From contig NZ_JAFCKT010000001.1 in the NCBI RefSeq assembly GCF_018129985.1, positions 1,178,001 through 1,242,000 on the forward strand: DNA of 64,000 bases, in the 5' to 3' direction. This DNA comes from Bradyrhizobium sp. SZCCT0148 (GTDB taxonomy: Bacteria > Pseudomonadota > Alphaproteobacteria > Rhizobiales > Xanthobacteraceae). How positions within the stretch are numbered: the stretch's first letter is position 1; each line of letters starts with the position of its first letter. The translations under genes were made by a program, and so were the position numbers. The notes under the pieces are model-generated. The model saw only the letters and a list, made by a program, of their open reading frames with translations, searched no databases and was not told the origin of the DNA. Positions 33,792-42,873 of the stretch are shown piece by piece.

Positions 33792-34559
33792 TCAGTAACG
33801 GCCGATGGTCGGGGCGTCGAACTTGTAGCTCGCGCGCACGACCGCCCATTGAATGTCGCGCGGCTTGGCATCGAAAGTGTAGTTCCCCGAGGTGCCGCCA
33901 AGCTGATAGGTCTGGCTGCCGAAGGCCGCGTAATTGTACTCGAGGCCGACGATCCAGTTGCGGGTGATGCCGTATTCCCAGCCGGCGCCGACGGTCCAGC
34001 CGTTGGCCCAGTGAGTCTGACCGCCGGAGCCCGTCGCCGGGCCGACAGTGTCGCTGACCGACAGGCGGTTGTTCACGCCGGCATAGCCACCCTTGATGTA
34101 GAAGAGGTTGTTCTGCACGGCGAAGCCGGCGCGGCCGACCACGGTCGCGAGCACGTTGGCGCGCCAGGAGAACACGTCGTCACCGGCACCGAACGCGGTG
34201 TTGGTGAACGAGCCCTTGTTGTCGAGGCCGGAGATCGTGCCTTCCATGCCGAACACGTAGTTGTTGGCCTGCCAGTTGTAGCCGATCTGCGCACCGCCCA
34301 TGATGCCGGATCCGCGCTGACGATAGCCCTGGCCCGGGACGAGATCGCCGAACGGCGCGCCGATCCCGTTGTTGACGAACTGCTCGTTGGTCCATGCGCC
34401 ACCGATGTGGCCGCCGACATAGAAGCCGGTCCAGTTGAACAGCGGCTCCACATAGGCCGGCGCCTTCGTATAGCGCGCACCGAGATCGGCGGCGGAGGCC
34501 GCGCCGGCCGTAACCAGAGCGGTCGTGCAGGCGAAGGCGGCAATCAACTTGTTACGCAT
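33792..34559 (-). CDS. Outer-membrane beta-barrel protein (RopB/Omp31-like), second copy
   Basis: A 255-residue exported small barrel. The signal peptide is MRNKLIAAFACTTALVTAGA with cleavage near ASA, followed by ADLGARYTKAPAYVEPLFNW and TGFYVGGHIGGAW, a common start of rhizobial outer-membrane barrels. The mature chain has repeated amphipathic strands (NYVFGMEGTISGLDNKG, GWTVGAGWEYGITRNWIVGL) and ends VRASYKFDAPTIGRY. It is paralogous in style to the barrel at 31616 but clearly different in sequence. It is monocistronic, with a shared terminator downstream. Confidence 0.9.
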   Translation of the reverse strand: MRNKLIAAFACTTALVTAGAASAADLGARYTKAPAYVEPLFNWTGFYVGGHIGGAWTNEQFVNNGIGAPFGDLVPGQGYRQRGSGIMGGAQIGYNWQANNYVFGMEGTISGLDNKGSFTNTAFGAGDDVFSWRANVLATVVGRAGFAVQNNLFYIKGGYAGVNNRLSVSDTVGPATGSGGQTHWANGWTVGAGWEYGITRNWIVGLEYNYAAFGSQTYQLGGTSGNYTFDAKPRDIQWAVVRASYKFDAPTIGRY

Positions 34560-34705
34560 GGTACACCCCGTGTCCTTTGATGCAGGCACGGTCACAGACG
34601 GGTGTTACTAAAATTCGAATCAACAAAGTTAACGTGGCGCGTGGGCCCGCGCTGGTCCGCAAATCCCTCGGCGCTGTTGCAGGCACGCAACGCCGCAGGC
34701 CCGAT

Positions 34706-35986
34706 TTAACGCGAAATTATCCCTACCGAATTGCTGCGCTCCGATGACGGCGCAGCCTTCGAATGCACATGCTCGGGTCGCACGCCGAGCGCAAGCAAGC
34801 GCGCCGGGATGCCCTGCAGCCACGGTAGCGCAGTGATCAGGCGCACGATCAGCGGCACCTGCAGCGGCCGATCGTTCCCGTGCAAGGCGCCGCTGATGAT
34901 CTTGTTCTGCACGATCACCTGCATCCGCTGCGTCATCCTCACCGGGAATTCGCGACGGCGGCGTACGGCGTCGAGATCGTTCTCGGACGGGCAGCCGTGC
35001 TGCAGCTTGTCCGCCAGGAGATTGGCGGTCGCGACCGCGTCCTGCACGGCGAGATTGACGCCGACGCCGCCGACCGGCGACATCGCATGCGCGGCATCGC
35101 CGATGCAGAGCAGGCCCGGCCGCGTCCAGCGCGCCATGCGGTTGATGGCGACGGTCAGCAGCTTGACGTCGTCGAAGCTCTTCACGTCGGCGATGCCGGC
35201 CTTCAGGATCGGCGCCATGCGCACGACGTCGTCGAGCAGCGCCTGCAGTCCCCTCGCTTTCACCGCCTCATACTGTCCCTTGGCGATGACATAAGCGCAC
35301 TGCCAATAGTCGCCGCGATCGAACATGATCATCATCTTGCCCGGCTCGACGCGCGCGAACACGTTTTCCGTTTCGTCGGATTTGCGGCCGGCGCGGAACC
35401 ACAGCACGTCCATCGGCGCGCCGATTTCCTCGACGCCGAGGCCCGCACGCTCGCGCACCGTCGAATGGCGGCCGTCGCAGGCAATGGTGAGATCGGCTTC
35501 GATGTCGACGATGCCGTCAGGCGTCTTCGCCTGCACCCCGGCGATCGTCTCGCCGCGGCGGATCAGATCGACCGCCTCGGCTCTCATCATCACTTCGAGC
35601 GAGGCGAAGCGCCGGCCGGCCTCGCGCAGGAAGTTCAGGAAGTCCCATTGCGGCATGAAGGCAATGAAGGGGTATTTGGTGCGGAGCCGGGAGAGATCGG
35701 CGATGCGCACCGGCGTGCCGTCGAACAGGCCATCCATCTTCTGCAGGCGCTGATGCGGCAGCTTCAGGAAGCCATCGATCAGGCCAAGCTCGTCCATTAC
35801 CTCGAGCGTCGAGGGATGCACGGTGTCGCCGCGGAAATCGCGGAAGAAATCGGCATGCTTCTCCAGCACCAAGACTTCGATGCCGGCCCGCCCCAGGAGA
35901 TAGCCGAGCATCATCCCGGCGGGCCCACCGCCGACGATGCAGCAACGGACTCTTTTCGTCCGGTTCGCTTGTTGGCCGGAGGTCAT
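34706..35986 (-). CDS. FAD-dependent monooxygenase (PHBH/UbiH type)
   Basis: A 426-residue flavoprotein aromatic hydroxylase-like enzyme. The dinucleotide site is CCIVGGGPAGMMLGYLLGRA, with VLVLEKHADFFRDFRGDTVH after it. The DG motif is TIACDGRHSTVRERAGL, and the FAD ribityl motif is LLCIGDAAHAMSPVGGVGVN. These are the three fingerprints of class A flavin monooxygenases. The start at MTSGQQANRTKR is chosen; the longest frame has 11 extra residues. It is a lone gene, so the substrate (ubiquinone precursor, aromatic or other) is unknown. The longish C-terminus after about residue 330 lacks a thioredoxin-like domain. Confidence 0.9.
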   Translation of the reverse strand: MTSGQQANRTKRVRCCIVGGGPAGMMLGYLLGRAGIEVLVLEKHADFFRDFRGDTVHPSTLEVMDELGLIDGFLKLPHQRLQKMDGLFDGTPVRIADLSRLRTKYPFIAFMPQWDFLNFLREAGRRFASLEVMMRAEAVDLIRRGETIAGVQAKTPDGIVDIEADLTIACDGRHSTVRERAGLGVEEIGAPMDVLWFRAGRKSDETENVFARVEPGKMMIMFDRGDYWQCAYVIAKGQYEAVKARGLQALLDDVVRMAPILKAGIADVKSFDDVKLLTVAINRMARWTRPGLLCIGDAAHAMSPVGGVGVNLAVQDAVATANLLADKLQHGCPSENDLDAVRRRREFPVRMTQRMQVIVQNKIISGALHGNDRPLQVPLIVRLITALPWLQGIPARLLALGVRPEHVHSKAAPSSERSNSVGIISR

Positions 35987-36182
35987 GGCAGCCACGATCC
36001 GCGATGCGAGTTCGATCAAGACATGGCGGACAATGTAACGCCGATTCCGGCCGCGCGCCTAAATCTGGATACGTATTTCAACGCCGGCCGGCACCTGTGA
36101 TCACGCCGGCCCGTGCTCTAGCATAGCCTGCTCGAAAGCCGGGAGCACCTGCGCATTTTAGGACGCCGATCGCCCGAGACGA

Positions 36183-36209
36183 GAAAGGCCCGCACTGCGC
36201 GGGCCTTTC
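36183..36209 (-). terminator. Terminator of the glycine-rich protein gene
   Basis: GAAAGGCCCGC and GCGGGCCTTTC form a perfect 11-bp stem around a five-base loop. Read on the minus strand it ends in TTTC, 17 bases after the stop of the gene at 36226. Confidence 0.75.
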
Positions 36210-36225
36210 ATGGACGGAAGCCGAT

Positions 36226-36660
36226 TTATTTCTGATCCTCGTTGCTGGTCCCGGTGCCCGGGCTTCCGATCGGCAACCCGTTCGGGGCGTGACCAACCCC
36301 GGCGTTCCGCTCAGCTTGCGCGGCTGTCGGCGACGTGCCGTTCGCAGTCGGCGACTGAACGTTCGGATTGTTCTGGCTGTTGTTGGTGTTGACGTTGGCT
36401 CCAGTGGTCGTGCCATGCGTCCCCATGCCTGATGGAGCCGACGGCCCCGAATTGGCGCTGCTGGATGACGTGCCTGTTCCCGCACCCGAGCTTGCCGCGG
36501 ATCCCGCGCCGCCACTCGCCGACCCGGCAGCAGCACCCGCGCCGGCGCCGCCCCCCGCACCACCGCCGCCTCCCCCTCCGCCACCGCCGCCTCCCTGGGC
36601 AAAGGCAGTCGTCGAAAGCGCCACACATGCGAAGGCTATGAGAATGGACTTGCGGATCAT
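36226..36660 (-). CDS. Exported glycine-rich disordered protein
   Basis: A 144-residue protein with a Sec signal peptide (MIRKSILIAFACVALSTTAF, cleavage after AFAQ). A run of 12 glycines follows, then Gly/Ala/Ser/Thr/Asn-rich low-complexity sequence (GAGAAAGSASGGAGS, TTTGANVNTNNSQNNPNVQ), and it ends SPGTGTSNEDQK. It should be disordered and exported. It may be a surface or matrix-associated polypeptide, but no function is known. The start at MIRKSIL is preferred to the longer frame, which is arginine-rich before it. It is the second of two small exported genes on this strand, 83 bp after the first. Confidence 0.65.
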   Translation of the reverse strand: MIRKSILIAFACVALSTTAFAQGGGGGGGGGGGGAGGGAGAGAAAGSASGGAGSAASSGAGTGTSSSSANSGPSAPSGMGTHGTTTGANVNTNNSQNNPNVQSPTANGTSPTAAQAERNAGVGHAPNGLPIGSPGTGTSNEDQK

Positions 36661-36743
36661 GGATCGTCTCCCTGGTTCGGTGGACAATCCAGCTGACCGA
36701 GGAGTTGTTCCTCTCGCCAGCGGCGAACGGCGATCTGCTCGTC

Positions 36744-36956
36744 TCAGGGCTTTGACGATTTCCGTTCCCACGGACGCTTGCCGTCGGCGTCGCGATCCCA
36801 CGGACGGGTGGACGGAGCCCCCTTTTCATCCTCGGCGGCTTTCGCACGGTCCGCTTGGACGCGTTCCCTGTCGGTGACTGGCGGCGTGGGGATTGGGGTC
36901 GTTTGCGCCAGCACCGGAAGCGTCGTGAGCAGCGCAACGATCAGGAATTTTATCAT
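36744..36956 (-). CDS. Small exported protein, 70 aa
   Basis: A signal peptide MIKFLIVALLTTLPVLAQ is followed by a short mature part rich in Pro, Thr and charge (TTPIPTPPVTDRERVQADRA, then KAAEDEKGAPSTRPWDRDAD and GKRPWERKSSKP). The repeated RPW(D/E)R element near the C-terminus is distinctive. No enzymatic motif is seen. It lies upstream of the glycine-rich exported protein on the same strand and may be cotranscribed. An in-frame ATG five codons further upstream is possible, but the signal peptide then starts late. Confidence 0.6.
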   Translation of the reverse strand: MIKFLIVALLTTLPVLAQTTPIPTPPVTDRERVQADRAKAAEDEKGAPSTRPWDRDADGKRPWERKSSKP

Positions 36957-37037
36957 CCCCGGCTCTAACACTTCCAGTGCTGGCTTGTCCGATTAAACTT
37001 CGTCCATCCCGTCGCGCCCTGCGCGATCACTCCGGCT

Positions 37038-38552
37038 TCAATTGTTATTGCGGTTCGCGGCTCGGAAACTCTTGATCTCCGAGACGCTGCCGTCGCGATA
37101 GGTCAGTTCCACAGAGACGGACTGCGTGCTTGGAGCGAGCTTCATGTAGAGCGGCATGCCGGCGGTGATCGCACTGGGGTCGCGCATGTCGCAAGCGGGC
37201 ATCTTCAGCACCTGGTTGGGCACGGCGCTGTCGATGCCGATGCGCACCTCGCGGATGGCGCAGCGGTACGACACGAGGTGCGTGTAGTAGACCAGCAGCC
37301 CGTTGAACTCACGGAACGACAGCCAGCTCGTCGACGTCATGTCGAGGATCTTGCGCTGGTCGCGGATCAATGCGGCCTCGGGATCGAACCGGATCGGGAA
37401 CGGCCCCTGCATGTCGCCGGACTGATCGACATAGCGGACCTCGATGGTGCCGGCCGCGGCATCCGGCGGCAACTCGATCGACGGGTTCGGCATTCGTTTG
37501 CGCGTGCGCGGATCGAGCGTGTCGATGAAGCCGGTCTCGCGGAAGTCGCCCTTGCCGGCCATGCGCCAGGAAATGCCGAGCGTCGGGTCGGCAAAGGAGA
37601 ACACGACGCTCCAGCCGCCATTGTGCCGCGAGAAACTCGCGATCGGCGCGTTGATCGTTTCTTCCTTCGGCATCTGCGGCACCGACACAGGCGGTAGCGC
37701 GGCAAGCTTCTGCGGCGGCGGATCGGCCGGCCGCGCGATGGAATCCTTCGCTGTGCCGCTGAGGAAGACGTCGTCGACCATCTGGTCGAAATAGACCGGC
37801 ACCTGCCTGTGCTTGACGGTGTCGGCCATCTCGCTGACGGCACGGCGGGTGCGCTGCGCCACCTGCACGAGATTCTCGCCGGGCCGCAGCAGCTCTTTGG
37901 CGAAGGTGCGCGTGAACACCGAATTGGGATTGGCGTCGTCGTTGGAGAGGCGATCGAGCGCGGTCTGGCGGGGACCGGCCGAGAACACCGAGAACACGCC
38001 CTCGGGCAGTTGCACCATCGGAGCAAGACCGCCGCCGCCGGCGACCGCGCGGGTGCCTTTGCGCTCGAACGGGTTGTTGCGGCAGGCGTCGAACACCAGG
38101 ATCGACGTCCGCGCCTTCTTGTTCTGGAGGCGCTCGACGATGCGGTCGGCCAGGATCGAAGCGTCGCGCACCAGCTCTTCCTGACCTTCGGTCGCCGCCG
38201 GCACGTCGGTCGGCAGCAGGTAGTTCTGGCCCGCGATCTCGAAGCCGTGGCCGGCGTAGAAGAAGAACGCGGTGTCGCCGGGCTCGATCGCCTTGTCGAA
38301 GGCGAGAAGCGTCTCGGAGAATTGCTGCCGGCTCTGGTTCTCGGCGACCATCACCGAGAAGCCGAGCTGCTTGAGCGTATCGCCCATGGTGCGGGCGTCG
38401 TTGACCGCCTTGAGCAGCTTCGGGACGTTCCGGTAATCGTTGTTGCCGATGACGAGCGCAACACGCTTCTCGGCATGTGCGGGGGCGACGAAGCCGCTCA
38501 AGCTCGCCGCCAGGCCAAGGACCGCCAGAATTCCGAAAAGCCGACGCGTCAT
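37038..38552 (-). CDS. Exported caspase-family (metacaspase-like, peptidase C14) protein
   Basis: A 504-residue protein with a signal peptide (MTRRLFGILAVLGLAASLSG, cleavage near AHA) and a caspase-like domain at about 28-260. EKRVALVIGNNDYRNVPKLL is the family start. The catalytic His is His102 in FFFYAGHGFEIAGQNYLLP and the Cys is Cys157 in TSILVFDACRNNPFERKG, so the dyad is intact. The region after about 300 has a separate, beta-rich domain with SWRMAGKGDFRETGFIDTLD of unknown role. Related proteins are common in Bradyrhizobium. Cleavage after Arg or Lys is expected for metacaspases but unproven here. It is divergent from an AraC regulator. Confidence 0.88.
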   Translation of the reverse strand: MTRRLFGILAVLGLAASLSGFVAPAHAEKRVALVIGNNDYRNVPKLLKAVNDARTMGDTLKQLGFSVMVAENQSRQQFSETLLAFDKAIEPGDTAFFFYAGHGFEIAGQNYLLPTDVPAATEGQEELVRDASILADRIVERLQNKKARTSILVFDACRNNPFERKGTRAVAGGGGLAPMVQLPEGVFSVFSAGPRQTALDRLSNDDANPNSVFTRTFAKELLRPGENLVQVAQRTRRAVSEMADTVKHRQVPVYFDQMVDDVFLSGTAKDSIARPADPPPQKLAALPPVSVPQMPKEETINAPIASFSRHNGGWSVVFSFADPTLGISWRMAGKGDFRETGFIDTLDPRTRKRMPNPSIELPPDAAAGTIEVRYVDQSGDMQGPFPIRFDPEAALIRDQRKILDMTSTSWLSFREFNGLLVYYTHLVSYRCAIREVRIGIDSAVPNQVLKMPACDMRDPSAITAGMPLYMKLAPSTQSVSVELTYRDGSVSEIKSFRAANRNNN

Positions 38553-38760
38553 CGCAAAATTCCCGTTGCAGAACGGCGCCACGCCGGTTCTCTCGAACGG
38601 CAGTTCATTGGACCCCTTGCCGCTGTGTGATAGTCGCCCCAGACGTAACGAGGGTTCAAGCGCCCGGGCCCCGGTTTCCAGGTTCTGCCTATGGCAGATT
38701 ACGCTGGAATCTGCTCCTTCTTTGGCATCGCGCAAACGCACTGGACGCGAGGGGGCTGAC

Positions 38761-39720
38761 GTGTATCGCTGGTGTACCGACGAAGTCGAGGCGAAGGATC
38801 GCTTCGACTATTGGCGCGAGGTGCGCTCCAAAGGTCTGTTCGGCGTCACCGCCGAACTCGAGCGCGAACGGCGCGGGGATTTCTTCGGCGAATTCTCGCT
38901 GCGCCAGCTCGGCGGCGCCGGCCTCGTCGAGCTGAAGGCCTCGCACTATACAGTCGAGCGCAGCAGCTCCGACATCGCTTACGCACCCGGCGACAGCATC
39001 TGTGTCTACCAGCAGCTCGGCACTGGCGGCTGGTTCGGCGGCATGCGCGGAAACGACTTTGCCATCGCCCCGGGCGATTTCGCCACCAGCCACACCGATC
39101 TGCCCTACCGCACCGCGCCGGTCGGCGCCGGAGGCTTCCACCTGCGGATCCTGAAGATCCCGGTCAGCAGCATTCCGGCGCAGGACAGGCGGATGCGCGA
39201 GCTTGCGCCCCGGACCTTCGGCGATCCCACGCTGGCGCCGCTGCTCGGCGCCTGCTTTGCCGACCTCGATGGGGCCACCGACGGGAGCGCCGACGTTGCG
39301 ACCGCCCTCGTCCAGGCTCTGGCCCATCTGGCGCTGATCGAGCGAGGCATCCTCAGGCCCGGCAGCCGGCGCGGACAGGCCGCGCTGCGGACCGCCCGCC
39401 TCTCGCAAGCCCGGCGCCTGATCGCGGGCCACCTGCAAAACCCGGATCTGGCGCCGACGATGGTGGCCGACCAGCTCGGCGTGTCCGTGCGCCACCTGCA
39501 CATGCTGTTCGAGACCGCGGCGAAGAGCTTCTCGCAAACGGTGACCGACGAACGCCTGAAGCAGAGCCGCCGCCTGATGCGGGAGGCACCGGAGCGGCTG
39601 ATCGCCGACATCGCGACCTCCTGCGGCTTCGAGAGCCTGGCGACTTATTACCGGGTCTTCAATGCCGCCTACGGCATGGCCCCCGGCGACTTCCGGGCGC
39701 GGGGCTCGGATGGGCGTTAG
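38761..39720 (+). CDS. AraC-family transcriptional regulator
   Basis: A 319-residue regulator. The start is the GTG at 38761 with GAGGGGG just upstream; the frame before it reads through the caspase promoter. The N-terminal part (about 1-190, MYRWCTDEVEAKDRFDYWRE, YAPGDSICVYQQLG, FAIAPGDFATSHTD) matches the AraC_binding_2 type. The C-terminal HTH pair is at about 215-312 (ARRLIAGHLQNPDLAPTMVA, SCGFESLATYYRVFNAAYG). The effector is unknown. It is divergent from the exported caspase gene across 208 bp, which makes that gene a natural target. Confidence 0.9.
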   Translation: MYRWCTDEVEAKDRFDYWREVRSKGLFGVTAELERERRGDFFGEFSLRQLGGAGLVELKASHYTVERSSSDIAYAPGDSICVYQQLGTGGWFGGMRGNDFAIAPGDFATSHTDLPYRTAPVGAGGFHLRILKIPVSSIPAQDRRMRELAPRTFGDPTLAPLLGACFADLDGATDGSADVATALVQALAHLALIERGILRPGSRRGQAALRTARLSQARRLIAGHLQNPDLAPTMVADQLGVSVRHLHMLFETAAKSFSQTVTDERLKQSRRLMREAPERLIADIATSCGFESLATYYRVFNAAYGMAPGDFRARGSDGR

Positions 39721-39831
39721 CCGCCGTTTTGGCGGCTCCGGCCCGGGCGCGCGGTCGGGCGGAAAACCCCAGTCGCACCCGCTATTTGGCAAAAACCTCA
39801 GGTTTTTTAGGGCCTTCCCGCGCCCGCTCCA

Positions 39832-39859
39832 TTGACTTTGGCCGATTCCCCCCTATGTT
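39832..39859 (+). promoter_or_regulatory. Sigma-70-type promoter upstream of the RNA helicase
   Basis: TTGACT (39832-39837) and TATGTT (39854-39859) are spaced by 16 bases. Transcription would start near 39866, leaving a leader of about 150 bases before the ATG at 40020. Such long leaders are seen on cold-induced helicase genes. Upstream, AAAACC-TCA-GGTTTT at about 39792-39807 is a possible weak terminator for the araC gene. Confidence 0.5.
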
Positions 39860-40019
39860 CCGGTTCGACGCGGTTCGGTATCGAAGAGCGATTCCTGAGC
39901 CTGGCGCTTTGTTCGCGTGAGTCAGCACCCCCAGCTTCTTTGAGAGCGCGCCGTTTCGGGGTGGAACGCGACAGCCTTATTACCCTCGATTCCGAACGGC
40001 GGTTTCGACCAGAGGCTCA

Positions 40020-41543
40020 ATGTCCTTTTCAAATCTCGGACTATCCGAAAAAGTCCTCGCCGCAGTGGCGGCCACCGGTTACACCACCCCCACCCCCATT
40101 CAGGAACAGGCGATCCCACACGTCCTCGCTCGCAAGGACGTGCTCGGCATCGCCCAGACCGGCACCGGCAAGACCGCGGCCTTCGTGCTGCCGATGCTCA
40201 CCATCCTCGAGAAGGGTCGCGCCCGCGCACGCATGCCGCGCACGCTGATCCTCGAGCCGACCCGAGAGCTCGCGGCGCAGGTCAAGGAAAACTTCGACCG
40301 CTACGGCGCCGGCCAGAAACTCAACGTCGCCCTCCTGATCGGCGGCGTTTCCTTCGGCGACCAGGATGCCAAGCTGACGCGCGGCGTCGACGTGCTGATC
40401 GCCACCCCCGGCCGCCTGCTCGACCATACCGAGCGCGGCGGTCTGCTCCTCACCGGCGTCGAGCTGCTCGTCATCGACGAAGCCGATCGCATGCTGGACA
40501 TGGGCTTCATTCCCGACATCGAACGCGTCTGCAAGCTCGTCCCGTTCACGCGGCAGACCCTGTTCTTCACCGCGACCATGCCGCCGGAAATCCGGCGCAT
40601 CACCGAGACCTTCCTGCACAACCCGCAGAAGGTCGAAGTGTCCAAGCCGGCCACCACGGCCGTGACCGTCACGCAGTGTCAGGTCCCTGCCGGGCGCGAA
40701 GCGCATGAGAAGCGCGAATTGTTGCGCCGCCTGCTGCGCGAAGCCAAGGACCTCCAGAACGCGATTATCTTCTGCAATCGCAAGCGCGAGGTCGCAATCG
40801 TTCACAAATCGCTGCAGAAGCACGGCTTCAGCGTCGGCGCGCTGCACGGCGACATGGACCAGTCGGCCCGCACGGCGGCGCTTGAACAATTTCGCAAGGG
40901 CGAGCTGCCGCTGCTGGTCGCCTCCGACGTCGCCGCCCGCGGCCTCGACATTCCCGAGGTCAGCCACGTCTTCAATTTCGACGTTCCCCACCACCCCGAC
41001 GACTACGTCCATCGCGTCGGCCGTACCGGCCGCGCCGGTCGCACCGGCACCGCGATCTCGCTCGTCACGCCGCTCGACCAGAAGTCGATGGTGGCGATCG
41101 AGAAGCTGATCGGCCAGAGTATTCCGCGCGCCGAAGGCGACTATGAAGTGAGTGCCGACACCGGCGAACACAGTGATCGCCCGCGCGAGTCGCGCGGCCG
41201 CGAGCGCACACGTGGCGGACGCGGCAAGCCGCAGCGCGGCGGTCGCGACCGTGAGCGCAGCCACGAGCCGCGCGTCGAGGCTCGGCCAGCAGCCGAAACA
41301 CGGCCCGCTCCCGAGGCAAGACCCGAACGCGAAGCGAGGCCCGCACGCGAGGCAAGACCTCCGCGTGAAGCCAGGCAGTCATCCGAGCGTCATGGTTCAC
41401 GCCAGCAAGCCAATCCGTCGCATGTGCCGTCGATCGGCCGGCCCGAGCCACGCCGACCGCGCGAGGCCGACACCGAGCCGGGCGATCACTCGCATCTGCC
41501 GGCATTTCTGCTGCGGCCGGTTCGTTCCCCCGCCGGGGCCTGA
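40020..41543 (+). CDS. DEAD-box RNA helicase (RhlE type)
   Basis: A 507-residue ATP-dependent RNA helicase used in ribosome assembly and RNA decay. The motifs run in order: FSNLGLSEKVLAAVAATGY, Q motif TPTPIQEQAIP, motif I AQTGTGKTAAF, Ia PTRELAAQ, II VIDEADRMLDMGF, III FFTATMP (Thr in place of the usual Ser), IV IIFCNRKREV, V VASDVAARGLDIP and VI HRVGRTGRAGRTG. The core ends at about 370. The tail (about 380-480) is Arg/Glu-rich, with repeats of the form EARPxxEARP, probably disordered and RNA-binding. It is an independent unit behind a clear promoter. Confidence 0.94.
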   Translation: MSFSNLGLSEKVLAAVAATGYTTPTPIQEQAIPHVLARKDVLGIAQTGTGKTAAFVLPMLTILEKGRARARMPRTLILEPTRELAAQVKENFDRYGAGQKLNVALLIGGVSFGDQDAKLTRGVDVLIATPGRLLDHTERGGLLLTGVELLVIDEADRMLDMGFIPDIERVCKLVPFTRQTLFFTATMPPEIRRITETFLHNPQKVEVSKPATTAVTVTQCQVPAGREAHEKRELLRRLLREAKDLQNAIIFCNRKREVAIVHKSLQKHGFSVGALHGDMDQSARTAALEQFRKGELPLLVASDVAARGLDIPEVSHVFNFDVPHHPDDYVHRVGRTGRAGRTGTAISLVTPLDQKSMVAIEKLIGQSIPRAEGDYEVSADTGEHSDRPRESRGRERTRGGRGKPQRGGRDRERSHEPRVEARPAAETRPAPEARPEREARPAREARPPREARQSSERHGSRQQANPSHVPSIGRPEPRRPREADTEPGDHSHLPAFLLRPVRSPAGA

Positions 41544-41702
41544 AACGCAAAGCGCTTCAGGCTTTCGGTTGAGCAAAGTCTCCGCACAATTTTTTAGGCG
41601 TATCCGGGAACGTATATTTACGGGGCATTCACGATCGTCCGTTAGCCTACGAGCATAATTTAAGTATTGCTGCGGTCGTCGGCGCAACGACCGCTGTGGG
41701 GT

Positions 41703-42776
41703 ATGTCCGTGGTCAACGTTCTCGACGAACACGAACGCACGATGGCGTTCGCCGAGGTAGCGCTCGGGCAGATCCGATCGCTGCGGCAGACGGCAATTCC
41801 CCGCAACTATGAGATCTGGTACGTCTACGCCACCGGCTACAACGCGCCCCTCAACAAGATCATCAACGAGACGCTGGCGCGCAGCGGCAAGCTGACTGAA
41901 GCCGATCTCGAGCAGATCTACGAGACCTATCTCTCCCACATCAAGACCACCGACCGCATCGACAAGGTCGGCGCGCGCGTCATCGGCGAAATCGACGACG
42001 TGATGAAGGTCTTGAGCGACGCACTCGGCGTGACCGGCTCCTACGATGCCAGCCTGTCGGGCGCCACCGAGAAACTGGCGTCGGCCAAGAGCCGCGAGCA
42101 GATCAAGTCGATCGTCGAAACGCTGCTGCGTTCGACCAGCGAGATGCGCGAGACCAACAAGACGCTGGAAGACCGCCTGACGCTGTCGAAGAACGAGATC
42201 AGCAACCTCCAGCAGAGCCTCGAGGCGATCCGCGCCGAAAGCCTAACCGATCCGCTCACCGGCCTTGGCAACCGCAAATACTTCGACCGCATGATCGACA
42301 TGGCTGTGCAAACCGCGCTTGCCTCGGGCGAGCCGCTGTCGCTGTTGCTGTTCGACATCGATCACTTCAAGTCGTTCAACGATTCCTACGGCCATCTCAC
42401 GGGCGACCAGGTGCTGCGGCTCGTCGGCCTGTCGCTGAAGCAGACTATCAAGGGCCAGGACATCACCGCGCGTTATGGCGGCGAGGAATTCGCGGTGGTG
42501 CTGCCCAACACCGGGCTGCGTCAGGCCCTCACGGTGGCCGACCACATCCGCCGCGCGGTGATGGCGAAGGAATTAAAGAAGAAGTCCACCGGCGAGATCC
42601 TCGGCCGTGTCACCATCTCCGTCGGCGTCTCCATGCTCAAGCCGGGCGACGACACCGATGCGCTGATCGAGCGAGCCGATTCCTGCCTCTACGCCGCCAA
42701 GCGCAACGGCCGCAACCGCGTGATCTGCGAGGCCGATCCGGAATACGCTGTCGAGACCCACGGCCGCGTGGCGTAA
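41703..42776 (+). CDS. Diguanylate cyclase (GGDEF domain)
   Basis: A 357-residue cyclic di-GMP synthase without membrane segments. The N-terminal 175 residues are helical (ERTMAFAEVALGQIRSLRQT, SREQIKSIVETLLRSTSEMR, then a coiled coil to about 175). The GGDEF domain follows: SLTDPLTGLGNRKYFDRMID, LFDIDHFKSFNDSYGHLTGD and the active site ARYGGEEFAVVLPN. The inhibitory RxxD site five residues before GGEEF reads KGQD, so product inhibition may be weakened. The start was chosen at MSVVNVLDEHERT. It is monocistronic, between the helicase and fabA. Confidence 0.93.
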   Translation: MSVVNVLDEHERTMAFAEVALGQIRSLRQTAIPRNYEIWYVYATGYNAPLNKIINETLARSGKLTEADLEQIYETYLSHIKTTDRIDKVGARVIGEIDDVMKVLSDALGVTGSYDASLSGATEKLASAKSREQIKSIVETLLRSTSEMRETNKTLEDRLTLSKNEISNLQQSLEAIRAESLTDPLTGLGNRKYFDRMIDMAVQTALASGEPLSLLLFDIDHFKSFNDSYGHLTGDQVLRLVGLSLKQTIKGQDITARYGGEEFAVVLPNTGLRQALTVADHIRRAVMAKELKKKSTGEILGRVTISVGVSMLKPGDDTDALIERADSCLYAAKRNGRNRVICEADPEYAVETHGRVA

Positions 42777-42873
42777 CGCGATCGCGGCGTGGCGGACGGC
42801 TGCGCTTGACATTCCAACCTGACGACCGACATCCTCTGCGCCCCCAGACCGCGAGCATCGAGGATTTGTCGTC

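Noticed and set aside
36550..36600. Possible CRISPR or tandem repeat (CCG/CCA-rich run)
   Set aside because: It is the codon run for 12 glycines in an exported protein, not spaced repeats.
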